A stretch of DNA of 64,000 nt from Microcoleus vaginatus HSN003. GTDB taxonomy: Bacteria > Cyanobacteriota > Cyanobacteriia > Cyanobacteriales > Microcoleaceae. How positions within the stretch are numbered: position 1 is the first letter of the stretch; every line of letters begins with the position of its first letter. The DNA lies in NCBI RefSeq assembly GCF_022701255.1, contig NZ_CP031705.1, forward strand, positions 2,493,501 through 2,557,500. The letters are read 5' to 3'. The notes under the pieces are model-generated. The model saw only the letters and a program-made list of their open reading frames with translations. It was not told the origin of the DNA and searched no databases. Position numbers and translations under genes: made by a program. Shown piece after piece: positions 45,001 to 54,553 of this stretch.

Positions 45001-45620
45001 TCACTGCTAGCGAGTTCGATCGCCTTTTTTAATTCCGACTTCAACCGCTCTAATTCATCTCTCACTAACTCAGGAATTAACGGTTTCAGTAAACTCATCA
45101 ACTCTTGGGGTTCAGACATCAACTTCTCAAAATTTTCTAACCTTTGTTCCACGCTCAAAACATTACTGTAAAATTCCGGTAAGTCTCTTTCAAATAGCAA
45201 TTGTTGCAACCGCTTAAACTCCTCTACTACTTGTTCTAATTCTTCCTCCGACGGCGGATTTTTTTTTGCTATCTTCCCGGCTATCGATAAATCGGGTTCC
45301 TCATTATTGTTTTCTCGTCTTTGAGATGGGATCTCTTCCTCGTTAGTTAATACTTCGGGTACAATACTCGGTGATTCGATCCGAAAAGACAATTGTTTGC
45401 GCCGATTTTCCTCATTCTCCAACCGCTGCACAGACTTTTCAGAAAGCGGTAACTTCAGCTCGCTTGGTTCTTTTTTTGATTTCTTTAATAACTGGAATTC
45501 AGTCAGTATGGTTAGCAATTCCTGAAGTTGCTCTCCAGCTTTAGAACTTGCCAGATTTGCCTCCGAAACCTCTTTTTCTGACTGATATATTTTGCCTGAA
45601 TTATCATTAAATGCTGCCAT
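42009..45620 (-). CDS. Giant OmpA/BON/roadblock protein
   Basis: A 1203-residue protein. Residues about 90-800 are helical with at least eight degenerate repeats built on P.I.E.L.RKI.E.K.E...AI.P.V. A roadblock-like domain (FLIQAKSGLVISAVQP ... LEVAGSCYLAVVMQGE) spans about 790-900. A transmembrane helix (PILPIIGLAALGLIGI) lies near 955. A BON domain (about 1010-1090) and a C-terminal OmpA domain (YFGAGSASL, VGYSD) follow. Peptidoglycan/envelope anchoring is expected, with a long cytoplasmic coiled-coil region. The precise role is unknown; related cyanobacterial proteins are tied to envelope or motility. Confidence 0.8.
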   Translation of the reverse strand: MAAFNDNSGKIYQSEKEVSEANLASSKAGEQLQELLTILTEFQLLKKSKKEPSELKLPLSEKSVQRLENEENRRKQLSFRIESPSIVPEVLTNEEEIPSQRRENNNEEPDLSIAGKIAKKNPPSEEELEQVVEEFKRLQQLLFERDLPEFYSNVLSVEQRLENFEKLMSEPQELMSLLKPLIPELVRDELERLKSELKKAIELASSDQINRLEVQTKIADLENKIANFNPQQLPNAEQLMQRVMLVVGELLKRKVEESKLEVASAIAPKVNQVIHNHNGLEEHVVRIEERVANIQQRYQQQPEDLIKQLVPVVSELLTRKISEVKSEIVEAVTPSVQVRIAWVEIEEKVLSIIERRLATQQSPTQKPEEIMAMLMPAITDLLNQKIDESKLQVAATIEPLIESAILQREVQGKLSDVESRLNNLQRQQKSQPEDIMARLMPLMIESLNRKIEETKLEVREAIAPGVNTAIQNSGIAAQILNNESKIVEVQQQVLAEIEGLMARIMPVIAEMLSRNIGEAKLEIESAIAPAVDAIIQNKRIDQRLGKIEQKIVAIEHRIYESTDLFTDLLKPLIDELMVSHHAQLEKSVIESILPLLDEVVSYNYRLNDKVGELDRKITDAEWGGNREELLARIKIMFPEMMIQTINESRTSFAETIAPIIDDVINTKTRENRQSMGVAISPALSVGISHRISESPDEIAMAIAPEMATAIKQQIHLKREAMSDALYPIIGSTILKYIAERMREINEKLEASLSPERISRKIKAKLQGVSEAELLMKETTPLSVKAVFLIQAKSGLVISAVQPSEREQLESEMVAGMLTAIRACVNDFISQSGNSAEIDAIEYGTSTIVLEVAGSCYLAVVMQGETRQWFKYKMRAIFNNIVQEYGEQIQSFNGDPATVPPEVNSNLQKLIDTEVKVKSPKLPILPIIGLAALGLIGIPWGIHQYRSGVEASLEADTNLALQSAPELSVYRIAADVKDKLLEISGRVPNQNLRLKAEKIAQQVAPQSRIANKIIAVEVPPDPVLVEADVKRTAALLNKVESINISARYAEGKVAVAGSVSKVPDAQKITQAFEKIPGVKSVTNTVIIGTPPPPKIIMPVRVYFGAGSASLQAKDVAQKLSKVKEYMDKNRTKNLRIVGYSDFKSTPVENQKLALERATNVKNILVRQGINGNRIQVASTKGRPEGVEASQPLWLSRLVVFEVIN

Positions 45621-45740
45621 ACTGAGCTACCAAAAGTTGATTTTTATCGACCGAAGGAAATTACCAGCTTGCTTGCCGCCTCACCCCAGCGAAAATCAAT
45701 AGGAATGACACAATTTTTTCAAGCGTCAGGCGTACTAAAG

Positions 45741-46838
45741 CTATCGCCTTATTTTAACTGCTGTTCTGCGACTAGCCAACTGAGCCGCTAACTGCAATGC
45801 TGCCTTCATGCTGGAGGCATCTGCAATCCCTTTACCTACAATATCAAAAGCTGTGCCGTGATCCGGAGAGGTGCGGACAAAAGGCAAGCCAATTGTAGTG
45901 TTGACTGCTTTATCGAAAGCCATCAATTTTACTGGAATCAACCCCTGGTCGTGGTACATTGCCAAGTAACCGTCGTGAGCTTCCTTGGCTAAACCGTACC
46001 AAACTTTAGCCGGTTTTACCCACAGGGTATCAGGGGGGACTGGCCCGTCTAACTGCACTTGAGGAAAGCGATCGCGCTGCGTTTCCAACCAAGGTATCAT
46101 CCAGTCTTGCTCTTCATTTCCCAGTTTGCCATTTTCGCCGCTGTGAGGATTTAAGCCAGAAATCGCTATTTTCGGTCTTTCCAGCCCAAAATCTTCCCGC
46201 AAACAGTCTATCAGTAATTCTAGTTTTTCACTCAGTAATTCGGGACTCAAAGCATCGGGTACTTGACGGAGCGAAATATGTGTGGTAGCGAGTAAAGTTA
46301 CCAGAGTCCAGCCACTGTGGGGAGATGTGGCGGCAAACAGCATTCCGAACCGCTGCGATTTCGCCCTTTCTGCGAGGAGTTCTGTTTGTCCGGGATAATT
46401 GTAACCCGCCGCCTGCCAGCAAGTTTTGGAAATCGGGCCGGTCACTATGGCGGAGAATTCGCCGGCGATGGTACGGGCGATCGCACTTTCCATGTAAGCA
46501 AAGCTAGCCGCCCCGCTAGCTGCACTCCCGACACCGGGGACAATTTCGCCCCACTTGCTGTCTGGTTCAATATCAATAATATTTAATGTTTCGGGATTTG
46601 CCGCTTCTGCTGCTGGATTGCTCGATCGCAACTTATCGTAAGTTTGCTGCAAGACTCTCCTAGAACCTATAACAGTTACCCTCAAACCAGCAGCGGAATC
46701 TGCCAAGGCCTTGAGAATCACTTCCGGGCCTATTCCCGCCGGATCTCCCAGAGTTACAGCTAGTTTTGATTCCCGATCGAGACTCAAGGCAGTTCTCTCC
46801 AACAAAATACAGCAATTTCGGCACTGAAATTTTAGCAT
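45741..46838 (-). CDS. pdxA: 4-hydroxythreonine-4-phosphate dehydrogenase
   Basis: A 365-residue PdxA. It begins with a longer N-terminus (about 24 residues), then [15 protein letters not shown]; other hallmarks are [23 protein letters not shown] and [17 protein letters not shown]. It is a divalent-metal-dependent NAD enzyme in pyridoxal 5'-phosphate synthesis (DXP-dependent route). Monocistronic and divergent from petM. Confidence 0.93.
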   Translation of the reverse strand: MLKFQCRNCCILLERTALSLDRESKLAVTLGDPAGIGPEVILKALADSAAGLRVTVIGSRRVLQQTYDKLRSSNPAAEAANPETLNIIDIEPDSKWGEIVPGVGSAASGAASFAYMESAIARTIAGEFSAIVTGPISKTCWQAAGYNYPGQTELLAERAKSQRFGMLFAATSPHSGWTLVTLLATTHISLRQVPDALSPELLSEKLELLIDCLREDFGLERPKIAISGLNPHSGENGKLGNEEQDWMIPWLETQRDRFPQVQLDGPVPPDTLWVKPAKVWYGLAKEAHDGYLAMYHDQGLIPVKLMAFDKAVNTTIGLPFVRTSPDHGTAFDIVGKGIADASSMKAALQLAAQLASRRTAVKIRR

Positions 46839-46908
46839 TCATGTACCTGGTTGCCCCAAATTATATTATCTTTATTTAATGCGATCGCCCAATTGGACAT
46901 ATAAAATC

Positions 46909-47013
46909 ATGAATCCTGAAATTTTCACTGCAGCCTTTTTGTCCTTTTCCCTAATTTTCGTGGGTATAGGTGGAGGCTTCCTCCTGCTCAAATTGCAAGG
47001 CGGCAAAGAATAA
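46909..47013 (+). CDS. petM: Cytochrome b6-f complex subunit PetM
   Basis: A 34-residue single-pass membrane protein: MNPEIFTAAFLSFSLIFVG, then glycine-rich residues and LLLKLQGG. It matches PetM (subunit VII) in length, one transmembrane helix and the KLQGG/KIQGG end. It stabilises the cytochrome b6-f complex in thylakoids. The petM-ycf39 neighbourhood also supports the call. It is often missed because of its size. Confidence 0.92.
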   Translation: MNPEIFTAAFLSFSLIFVGIGGGFLLLKLQGGKE

Positions 47014-47211
47014 GTTTTTTTCGACAAATCCTTCACAAGCCTTCTACCTTCTGCCTTCTAGAGTCTACTTTCTGCCGGAAGCAAGCCTTCTGCCGAATAT
47101 CTCAAGCCTAAAATGAGAAAAATTCAGGTTTTTGTTAAGTTTTTTATAAAAACTTAACAAAAACCTGATACCATCTTATTGAAAGTTTAAGATTCATAAA
47201 TTAATCCCTAG

Positions 47212-48189
47212 ATGACTTTATTGATTTTAGGTGCCACCGGCACTCTCGGTCGCCAAATAGCCCGTCGCGCCCTAGACGAGGGCTACCAGGTGCGCTGTTT
47301 AGTCAGAAGTTACAGAAAAGCTGCCTTTTTGAAAGAATGGGGCGCTGAACTCGTACCGGGGAACCTTTGCCAGCCAGACAGTCTGCCTCCGGCCCTAGAA
47401 GGCGTCAGTGCTATTATCGATGCAGCAACAGCCAGTGCAGCGGATTCTGTCAGCATCAAAAGAGTAGACTGGGACGGAAAAGTATCGCTGATCCAAGCAG
47501 CAGCAGCAGCAGGCATCAAGCGTTACATATTCTTTTCCTTTCTCGACGCCGAGAAATATCCCCAAGTCCCGTTGTTGGAAATCAAGCGCTGTACCGAACT
47601 GTTCTTAGCAGAATCCGGTCTAGACTACACAATCTTGAGACCTTGCGGCTTTTTGCAAGGACTGCTGAGCCTGTATGCAATGCCGATTTTGGACAATCAG
47701 GCAGTCTGGCTGCCCAACAAGCCATCCGCCCTTGCCTACATGAACACTCAGGACGTTGCTAAATTTGCCGTCCGGGCCCTTTCCGTTCCCGAAACCGAGA
47801 AAAAAAGCTTTCCGGTGGTGGGAAATCGTGCTTGGGATGGTGAAGAAATCGTGCGGTTGTGCGAACGGCTGTCAGGGAAGCAAGCCAAAATTACGCGCAC
47901 CCCAGACGCCTTGTTGAAGGCTACTCGTCAATTTGCTAAGTTCTTTCAGTGGAGTTGGAACGTAGCTGACAGATTGGCTTTTTCAGAAGTTTTGGCAGCC
48001 GGAAAACCCTTGAAAGCTCCGATGGATGAGGTTTACAGTGTCTTCGGACTTGACCCCAAAGAAACTACTACTTTGGAGTCTTATCTCGAAGAATACTTTA
48101 ATCTGATTATGAAGAAGCTCAAGGAAATAGAGTACGAGCAGCTTAAGACTAAAAAACGGAGTAAACAAAAAATGCCCTTTACATTTTAA
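47212..48189 (+). CDS. ycf39: Ycf39-type NAD(P)-binding photosystem II assembly factor
   Basis: A 325-residue atypical short-chain dehydrogenase of the NmrA group. The Rossmann motif is [12 protein letters not shown], with LVRS, and a YTILRPCGF active region lacking the catalytic YxxxK. Ycf39 (HCF244 in plants) takes part in early PSII assembly and D1 synthesis with Hlips. A basic C-terminal tail is present. nadK starts 1 base after its stop. Confidence 0.9.
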   Translation: MTLLILGATGTLGRQIARRALDEGYQVRCLVRSYRKAAFLKEWGAELVPGNLCQPDSLPPALEGVSAIIDAATASAADSVSIKRVDWDGKVSLIQAAAAAGIKRYIFFSFLDAEKYPQVPLLEIKRCTELFLAESGLDYTILRPCGFLQGLLSLYAMPILDNQAVWLPNKPSALAYMNTQDVAKFAVRALSVPETEKKSFPVVGNRAWDGEEIVRLCERLSGKQAKITRTPDALLKATRQFAKFFQWSWNVADRLAFSEVLAAGKPLKAPMDEVYSVFGLDPKETTTLESYLEEYFNLIMKKLKEIEYEQLKTKKRSKQKMPFTF

Positions 48190-48190
48190 A

Positions 48191-49108
48191 GTGCCGAAAG
48201 CTGGGATTATATACAACGACGTTAAACCTGTGGCTTGTCGCATCGCCGCAGAGTTGGAAGACAAGCTGACTGCCCGCGGCTGGGAGGTTTGCTCGGTTTC
48301 TGGTTCCGGAGGAATTCTGGGCTATTCTAGCCCCGATCGCCCCCTGTGCCACAATCCGATCGAACAACTCGTCCCCCCCGGTTTTGACAGCGACATGGAG
48401 TTTGCAGTGGTTTTGGGCGGCGACGGTACGGTGCTGTCGGCATTTCGCCAAGTCGCTCCGATTGGAGTGCCGCTGCTGACTGTCAATACCGGTCACATGG
48501 GCTTTTTAACAGAAACTTACCTTAACTTGCTGCCGCAAGCTTTGGAAAAGGTGATCGCCGGAGAATACGACATCGAAGAAAGGTCAATGCTGGCCGTGCG
48601 ACTGTTTCGAGAAAACGACTGCCTCTGGGAAGCCCTTTGTCTCAATGAAATGGTGCTGCACCGGGAACCGCTGACTTGTATGTGTCATTTTGAAGTGGCG
48701 ATCGGTCAGCACGCCTCTATTGACATTGCTGCGGATGGAGTTATCATCGCGACTCCTACAGGATCGACAGCTTACGCCCTGTCTGCCGGCGGCCCTGTCA
48801 TCATTCCCGGAGTGCCGGTGCTGCAATTGCTGCCTATTTGCCCGCATTCAATGGCTTCGCGGGCTTTGGTGTTTTCCAACACTGAGCCGGTCAAGATTTT
48901 GCCAGCGAGTCCGAACCGCCTGGTAATGGTGGTAGACGGTAACGGCGGATGTTATGTTCTGCCCGAAGATTGGGTGCAAGTCGAGCGAGCTCCGTACCAA
49001 GCCCGGTTTATTCGGGTGCAATCTTTTGAGTTTTTCCACATTTTGCGGGAAAAATTGGGCTGGGGCTTGCCTCACATTGCTAAACCGAGTTCGGTTGAGT
49101 TGCCTTGA
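48191..49108 (+). CDS. nadK: NAD kinase
   Basis: A 305-residue NAD kinase with the GGDGT motif (about residue 77) and [15 protein letters not shown] near 195. It starts with GTG at 48191, directly behind ycf39. It makes NADP+ from NAD+. Most cyanobacteria have two NAD kinases; this one resembles the longer type with a 48-IIYND start. Cotranscription with ycf39 is likely. Confidence 0.92.
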   Translation: MPKAGIIYNDVKPVACRIAAELEDKLTARGWEVCSVSGSGGILGYSSPDRPLCHNPIEQLVPPGFDSDMEFAVVLGGDGTVLSAFRQVAPIGVPLLTVNTGHMGFLTETYLNLLPQALEKVIAGEYDIEERSMLAVRLFRENDCLWEALCLNEMVLHREPLTCMCHFEVAIGQHASIDIAADGVIIATPTGSTAYALSAGGPVIIPGVPVLQLLPICPHSMASRALVFSNTEPVKILPASPNRLVMVVDGNGGCYVLPEDWVQVERAPYQARFIRVQSFEFFHILREKLGWGLPHIAKPSSVELP

Positions 49109-49117
49109 TAGTTGTTG

Positions 49118-49180
49118 TTGACACTCCCCGACCTAAATGTACGGGGATTGTTGGCTCAACCAGTTGGCTTGCTCGTAGAT
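49118..49180. mobile_element. IS200/IS605-type end remnant
   Basis: TGACACTCCCCGACC ... GTACGGGGATTG forms a CCCCG/CGGGG hairpin typical of the subterminal structure of IS200/IS605-family ends. No TnpA or TnpB coding region is attached. Confidence 0.4.
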
Positions 49181-49186
49181 GTCATA

Positions 49187-49399
49187 TCAAGTCCTAGCTG
49201 TAGGAGACCACAATTCCCGTTCCCGTTTTTCACCGATTGAAGGGATTTTGATTTTTTTATCTGTTGATAAATCGTAGAATAAAGCAGCAATTAGTGTTGG
49301 TAATGTAGGGCGACATTTATCCACCGGAATCCTTAATTCTCGATCGAGCTTCCGAATCATCTCCAAAGTCAGGCAGCGTTTACGAGATAACGTTCCCAA
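49187..49399 (-). pseudogene. HigA-like antitoxin fragment
   Basis: The first 24 residues (RKRCLTLEMIRKLDRELRIP) resemble the C-terminal half of a HigA/Xre antitoxin (R.LSL.MIR.L...L.IP). The rest does not fit. It lacks the helix-turn-helix, so it is a relic. A tRNA-like remnant with a GTTTGAAA loop lies just upstream (49402-49470). Confidence 0.35.
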
Positions 49400-49520
49400 T
49401 CAGTGGCGGTAGGCAGACTCGAACTCAGAACCAGCGACTTTCAAACGTCCGCTGCAAGGGGGTTGTTAGACCGTTTATGGATGATTTTTGTCTAACAACC
49501 AAGATAATTAAACTCTGCTA

Positions 49521-50669
49521 TTACAAATCTCGACGGAAAAACAATGCAATAAATACTTCTTTACTCCATATTCCACCCCAACCGAAAACCCAGCTTGCAG
49601 GTAAATGCCCTCTTGGAGCTTCCTTAGTAAACGTAAGTTCTGATCTTGTCTTCCAAGCAAGCGGTCCGAACCATAATCCTTCTCGATGCCATCCTAATAA
49701 TTTTCCACAAATCATCCAGAGGGCATTTTCATTGATACCAGAATCCCTGTCCCATAACGACCATTTTTCATGAAGTCTTTGCTTCTGTATACTAAATCCA
49801 AAATGGTCAGAGCTATATTTTCTCCAAAAGTAGTCAATTCTCTGTAAGTCTTTTGAAGATAGGTTTTGAACAGTTTCTACCTCAAGATAATTTTTTGAAC
49901 AGTTACTTAGCCTCAGCATAAGATCTGCTGTTAGCTGATCAGCCTCTTTCCATCGTTCTAACTTCAAAAGCTCTTCTAATTCTTGATAAAAAATATCGCT
50001 CGTAGCCTTTTGTGCTTTTGGTTCTAATCTTAGTTCTTCTATAAGGTCAAGTATCAGTTCTCTCCAACGAGTATCTTGAGAATGAAAATTACTATGTTTG
50101 CTTTCGATATCATGACACCAATCAAAGATAACTTGTGTTGGAATCGCCTGACCTCCCAGTGCTCTTAGTATATTTTGTGCAGGTGCTATATTCCGCTCGC
50201 TTTTGATTAACCCACATACTTTCCATGTACGTAAATTTAGGAGTGGTGCGCCACTCAAACCAGGTTGGATATTCTCATCTCTAATAGTGATTAGGCGACC
50301 CCTATCAGTAGGCCCAACGCAAAGAGGATTAACTGAGAAACCTCCTTCGTATTTGGGAGGATAGCCATAGCTATAGAGTGAATCATTCGGCTGTGACTCT
50401 TTGTCTAAGTAGACACAGGGATGCTCAACATGAGCGGTTCTTAAAATTGCGAGGTCTGGATTTTCTCCTTCACTTCGGATAACATCTTCAATATCAATCG
50501 CTACCTCTTTCCAAATCACCTCTATCTCATCGTCTTTGGCACTTTTTACCACATGATTGCAGGTAAGAATGTGACCTGGAGCCACAAAGAAGCCGGTGCC
50601 TATATTTTGGGGAGTCTTTATTCGGACAGTGCAATCACGAAATAAGTTCAAAATTGATTGATTAACCAT
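49521..50669 (-). CDS. Trypsin-like protease fused to GUN4 domain
   Basis: A 382-residue fusion. Residues 1-200 form a trypsin-like serine protease with catalytic H (TCNHVV), D (DLAIL) and S (GLSGAP). Residues about 225-375 form a GUN4 domain (ELLKLERWKEADQLTADLML, LQRIDYFWRKYS.DHFGFSIQ). GUN4 binds porphyrins in chlorophyll synthesis, but in cyanobacteria it is also fused to signalling proteases and kinases. The Trypco1 protein is 19 bases upstream. Such pairs occur in predicted conflict systems. Confidence 0.85.
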   Translation of the reverse strand: MVNQSILNLFRDCTVRIKTPQNIGTGFFVAPGHILTCNHVVKSAKDDEIEVIWKEVAIDIEDVIRSEGENPDLAILRTAHVEHPCVYLDKESQPNDSLYSYGYPPKYEGGFSVNPLCVGPTDRGRLITIRDENIQPGLSGAPLLNLRTWKVCGLIKSERNIAPAQNILRALGGQAIPTQVIFDWCHDIESKHSNFHSQDTRWRELILDLIEELRLEPKAQKATSDIFYQELEELLKLERWKEADQLTADLMLRLSNCSKNYLEVETVQNLSSKDLQRIDYFWRKYSSDHFGFSIQKQRLHEKWSLWDRDSGINENALWMICGKLLGWHREGLWFGPLAWKTRSELTFTKEAPRGHLPASWVFGWGGIWSKEVFIALFFRRDL

Positions 50670-50688
50670 GTCGGGATCTCTCCATCTA

Positions 50689-51039
50689 CTACTCTTTGGT
50701 CCACTCCATCGTTATCTTGAGATTTGCTTTGGCAGTTCCTTTAACTATTAAGGCAGTTAATTGCCCAGATTCATATCCAAACTCAACTCCAAATTCAATC
50801 GTTGATTTACTAGGATTGAACTTTTTGAGGCTCTCAACTACTGACCCAGCAATCCCCTCAATTGCATCAGTTACTTCCTTAAGAGATTGAATTTTTGCTC
50901 CCACATCTGATTCTATTTCTTCGCCAGGAATTCCAGCATGGATGCTGGGGCTAATCCGAGTGGCTTCAACTCTAATTAGCACTCCGTTCTCTAGTTGAAC
51001 GGGGATATTCTCAATTCGAGATTCTGTAGAATTCTCCAT
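50689..51039 (-). CDS. Trypsin-co-occurring domain protein (Trypco1-like)
   Basis: A 116-residue small protein that matches the CU044_2847/Trypco1 pattern: IPVQLENG..I.VE, a central helix (SLKEVTDAIEGIAGSVVESLKK), then FGVEFGYESGQLTALIVKG...ANLKITMEW. It is upstream of the trypsin-GUN4 gene on the same strand. This family is known for sitting next to trypsin-like proteases and NTPases in conflict operons, probably as a regulator or substrate. Confidence 0.75.
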   Translation of the reverse strand: MENSTESRIENIPVQLENGVLIRVEATRISPSIHAGIPGEEIESDVGAKIQSLKEVTDAIEGIAGSVVESLKKFNPSKSTIEFGVEFGYESGQLTALIVKGTAKANLKITMEWTKE

Positions 51040-51219
51040 GTCTCTGAACTATCACTTAAGTATTAATTGAGCAAAACTGTAGGAAATTTGCCTAAATGCC
51101 TAAGCAGAATGGATGGCATAGGTGTTCAATAAGTGCTGTGAAGCGGTCTAACTTATAATTGTATCGCAGTTGCGGTACAATACTGGATATAATCGAATAA
51201 TAACGCAGCTTGATGATGT

Positions 51220-51342
51220 ATGTCAACCCGTTCTTACTCCCCATCGGAATCTCCTTTCCGCGATCGAGTTCGCCGCACGATTCGACTCAATCACTTAAGC
51301 CGTCGCACTGAAAAAAGCTATCTTTATTATATTTTAGATTAG
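51220..51342 (+). pseudogene. Tyrosine recombinase N-terminal fragment
   Basis: A 40-codon frame resembling the start of the core-binding domain of integron/phage-type tyrosine recombinases (DRVRRTIRLNHLSRRTEKSY). It is cut off by a stop. No catalytic domain follows. It marks the edge of an old integrated element beside the trypsin-GUN4 pair. The rest of 51040-51408 holds nothing recognisable. Confidence 0.55.
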
Positions 51343-51408
51343 AGAGCATTTAGAATCGATCGCACACCCTCGGCGATCGCCCGAACCAAAACATTTATCA
51401 GAACTTCT

Positions 51409-52959
51409 TCACGCACGAATAACTGTAACGGTTCGCCCCATTGGTGTCAGATGAATTTCAGTATTCAGTCGTTCTTCTAATTCGAGCGCATTCTCACGCC
51501 GATCGAATATCACCAACCACCCTTCATCTTGTCCCAATCGAGCCAAATACCCATCTAACTGTTCCAAACCTTTACTCAACGGATCGACTTTCCGAGTTCG
51601 CCAAACCTTCAGTTCAATTCCCAATGTTACCTCACCATAACGCAAACATAAATCCATTCTGTCGCGCCCGATCGCATATTCCCGTTCCAACGTTCCCCCA
51701 CCATTAATCACCCGATGCAGAAACGCCATCAATACTAAATGCGGGGCAATTTCGGGATAAGAAGCACTTTTGAGTAACGGGTCACCATGTTGCAGCCAAA
51801 ACGCGAGAAACGCTTGCAGGAGTGCATCTGGTAGTAGTTCGCCGCGATCGTTCAACCAACTCGGACGGATAATCGGTAAACTATCTTGCGGCCCTTGCGC
51901 CAAAACTCGCGGCAACACTTCTCGATAAATTGGATTGGCGATGACTAAACCCCCGGCTGGATCTCGTTTGAGCAAGCCCAAATCTACGAGGTATTGGCGA
52001 TCGTCATTAGAAGATTCTGGCAATTCTCGTCCGGCTAGCATCGGCTCGATAATGGCTTTGACTCGGTTTTCTCGCAGTCGTTCTGCCAAACTATCTAAAT
52101 GCGTATCTTGTCGTTTTATGATAATTTCTTTGGCTTCAAAAATATGTTGTGGTGTAATTTCTATAGATTCATCGGTAACTAATTCTTCTACAATTTCCTT
52201 AGCTAAAGCATTCACCAACCAAGGTTGTCCCTGAGTCAGTTCAAAAGCTAACGCTACGGCTTCAGGTGTAAAAACTTGTCCGGTATCTTGGGTATGTTGC
52301 GCGTAGAGTTCCGCGACTTCTGAGGCATTAAAATCTCTGAGAGTAATCGATCGCACTTTAATATTAAACGGACTGGATGTATTGAGTCGATCGCTTCCCC
52401 CCGCCGCCACTTTGTAATCGCGAACATCCCGCAAACCAATTAAACCCACCGATTGCGGAAACGCTTTCGGGCGATTGGGATAACCATCGCGTAACTGGCG
52501 CAGAATAGAAATCAAAGCTTGGTCTTGTAGTGCGTCAATTTCATCGATGAAAACCACCAAAGGACGAGATGAAACTTGTGCCCAAGCTTGTAAAGCAGCC
52601 CGAATTTTCTGTCCCGATTGCATCGCTGTCCAGTCAGGCGGTTGCAGTTCGAGTGGGAGACGGACGGAACTGTTATCTCGCCAAGCCCCCAAAATAGCCT
52701 CTTCTGCACCCGCAATGTCTTGACTGAAGGGTGCGCCCACTTCAACTGACAGCATCACGGCGGTGTATTGTCCGCTTTCAGTGAGTTGTTTGGCTAACGC
52801 CAGCATAGCGGTGGTTTTTCCCACTTGCCGGGGTGCATGGATGACGAAATAGTTGCGTTGAGCGATTAACCGTTCTAAGCTTGGTAAGCGTACCGTGGGC
52901 GACAGTGCGTAATGAATGTCTTCTTGGCAGGGGCCAGCAGTATTGAACCAACGCGGCAT
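51409..52959 (-). CDS. AAA ATPase with PD-(D/E)XK-like C-terminus
   Basis: A 516-residue protein. It has an AAA-like ATPase of the AAA_35 type: Walker A PRQVGKTT (about residue 43), Walker B VVFIDEIDAL (about 134). A winged-helix region follows, and the C-terminus (about 440-500) contains RMDLCLRYGEVTLGIELKVWR, the D...ExK pattern of a PD-(D/E)XK nuclease. The family is abundant in cyanobacteria and of unknown role; it could act in DNA handling or as a mobile selfish gene. The gene is isolated. Confidence 0.75.
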   Translation of the reverse strand: MPRWFNTAGPCQEDIHYALSPTVRLPSLERLIAQRNYFVIHAPRQVGKTTAMLALAKQLTESGQYTAVMLSVEVGAPFSQDIAGAEEAILGAWRDNSSVRLPLELQPPDWTAMQSGQKIRAALQAWAQVSSRPLVVFIDEIDALQDQALISILRQLRDGYPNRPKAFPQSVGLIGLRDVRDYKVAAGGSDRLNTSSPFNIKVRSITLRDFNASEVAELYAQHTQDTGQVFTPEAVALAFELTQGQPWLVNALAKEIVEELVTDESIEITPQHIFEAKEIIIKRQDTHLDSLAERLRENRVKAIIEPMLAGRELPESSNDDRQYLVDLGLLKRDPAGGLVIANPIYREVLPRVLAQGPQDSLPIIRPSWLNDRGELLPDALLQAFLAFWLQHGDPLLKSASYPEIAPHLVLMAFLHRVINGGGTLEREYAIGRDRMDLCLRYGEVTLGIELKVWRTRKVDPLSKGLEQLDGYLARLGQDEGWLVIFDRRENALELEERLNTEIHLTPMGRTVTVIRA

Positions 52960-53142
52960 AGGTCAACTGGGGCGAATGGGGCTGCTCTCAGTTTAGTGTA
53001 CTGTTGTTGGAAAGGCGTTCTAGTTGTTAAGCGGGGGTTTGTATCGACTCTCGGGCCCCGATGAAACTCTCTCAGAGCGAAAGTCGTGCTCGATTCTTGA
53101 TTGCATAGAACGGAAGAACCCCAACTGCCAACTGCCAAAGTT

Positions 53143-54099
53143 TTACTCTTCTACCCGATAGCCCAATTCCGCCAAACGAGTGCGCGACTGCCGCCACTTC
53201 GGCTGCACCTTAACAAATAATTCCAAATACACTTTGCCTTCAATTAACTTTTGAATCTGTTCCCGGGCCGCACTGCCGATCGACTTGAGCATACTGCCAC
53301 TTTTACCGATTAAAATGCCTTTTTGGGAATCTCGTTCGACGTGAATTGTCGCTAGAATCCTAGTAATTTTCGCTTCTTCTTGAACTATGTCGATCGCGAT
53401 TGCTACGGAATGCGGCACTTCTTCCCGCGTCAGCAGCAAAATCTGTTCCCGAATCAACTCGCCCATAATAAAACGTTCCGGCTGGTCAGTCACCAAATCT
53501 GGCGGATAATAATAAGGCCCAACGTCCAAATGTTCGATTAACAATTGTTGCAGTGGCTCGACACCCTCGCCCGTGAGAGCCGAAAACTTCACTACAGGCC
53601 ACTCAGGATTGACAATTTGCTCGTAAGTTCGATCGATCAACACGGAATCCTCCGGTTGTTCGTCCAACTTATTCATCCCCAAAATCACCGGAACTTTGCA
53701 ATTGCTGAGAATTTCGACAATATATCGATCGCCCCCTCCCGATTCCACCGAACCATCCACCACAAACAGCACCACATCCACCGACTGAATCGCTGTGCGG
53801 GCATTCTGCACCAAAACCTTGCCCAATTGGTGATGTGGCTTGTGAATTCCGGGAGTATCTACAAAAATAATTTGTGCTTCAGGTGTCGTCAGGATGCCCC
53901 GTAGCCTGTTGCGCGTCGTCTGAGACACCGGCGAAGTAATTGCAATTTTCTGCCCCACCAACTGATTCATCAGCGTTGATTTTCCGACATTCGGGCGTCC
54001 GACAATACCCACAAAGCCCGATTTGTAACCCGCCGGAGCCACGGGAACACCCATGATGTCCGATACGTCGATAAATTTACTATCTTCCACTAAAATCAC
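53143..54099 (-). CDS. era: GTPase Era
   Basis: A 318-residue Era. Its GTPase domain has G1 GRPNVGKST, G3 DTPGIH and G4 NKLD. The C-terminal KH domain shows GILIGKSGSMLKSIG. It binds the 3' end of 16S rRNA and guides 30S assembly. The ATG at 54099 gives 15 extra N-terminal residues; the ATG at 54054 (MGVPVAP) is an alternative. Confidence 0.95.
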   Translation of the reverse strand: MILVEDSKFIDVSDIMGVPVAPAGYKSGFVGIVGRPNVGKSTLMNQLVGQKIAITSPVSQTTRNRLRGILTTPEAQIIFVDTPGIHKPHHQLGKVLVQNARTAIQSVDVVLFVVDGSVESGGGDRYIVEILSNCKVPVILGMNKLDEQPEDSVLIDRTYEQIVNPEWPVVKFSALTGEGVEPLQQLLIEHLDVGPYYYPPDLVTDQPERFIMGELIREQILLLTREEVPHSVAIAIDIVQEEAKITRILATIHVERDSQKGILIGKSGSMLKSIGSAAREQIQKLIEGKVYLELFVKVQPKWRQSRTRLAELGYRVEE

Positions 54100-54553
54100 C
54101 TATTTTCAAGCCCCTTCTCTGTCTATTGTCGCCTGAAAATACTCAAACGCCCATTGGTGCACTCTAGCATCTTTCTCGCTTTGGTATACCTTGCAACAGT
54201 CAAAGCTCGATCGAGCCGCAAACCAGTGTTAAAACGTGATACGCGATCGGCAAAACTTGATATCTGAGACAAAATTTGATAAAGTTCCAATGACATCGCT
54301 CAAAAATGAATCATTCTGGTAAAACCGACTCCCAAATGCTGTAACAACTTCAGATGTGTAAATGTCTAACTCAACTGAAACTATTCTACAGTTTGTCAGG
54401 CAAACCAGTTATAACATTTTTGAGAATGTTTGGTAATAAATTAGGTAGGTTAAACTCAAACTCAAAAGCTCAATTTCATGAGGCGCTTTTTTCATAAAAG
54501 CTACTGTTTTTAGAGCCTACCTAATTAGTGCTAATCGTCATAAAGTTGAGGAG
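54100..54553. other. Intergenic region, no gene recognised
   Basis: About 450 bases between era and a divergent exported protein. No reading frame, tRNA or riboswitch signature is recognised. Repeated AAACTTGATA/AAATTTGATA words occur near 54250-54280. Confidence 0.5.

Noticed and set aside
49402-49470. tRNA-like sequence with a GTTTGAAA loop on the minus strand
   Set aside because: Neither an acceptor stem nor a T stem pairs well; at best a decayed fragment, so not listed as a tRNA.
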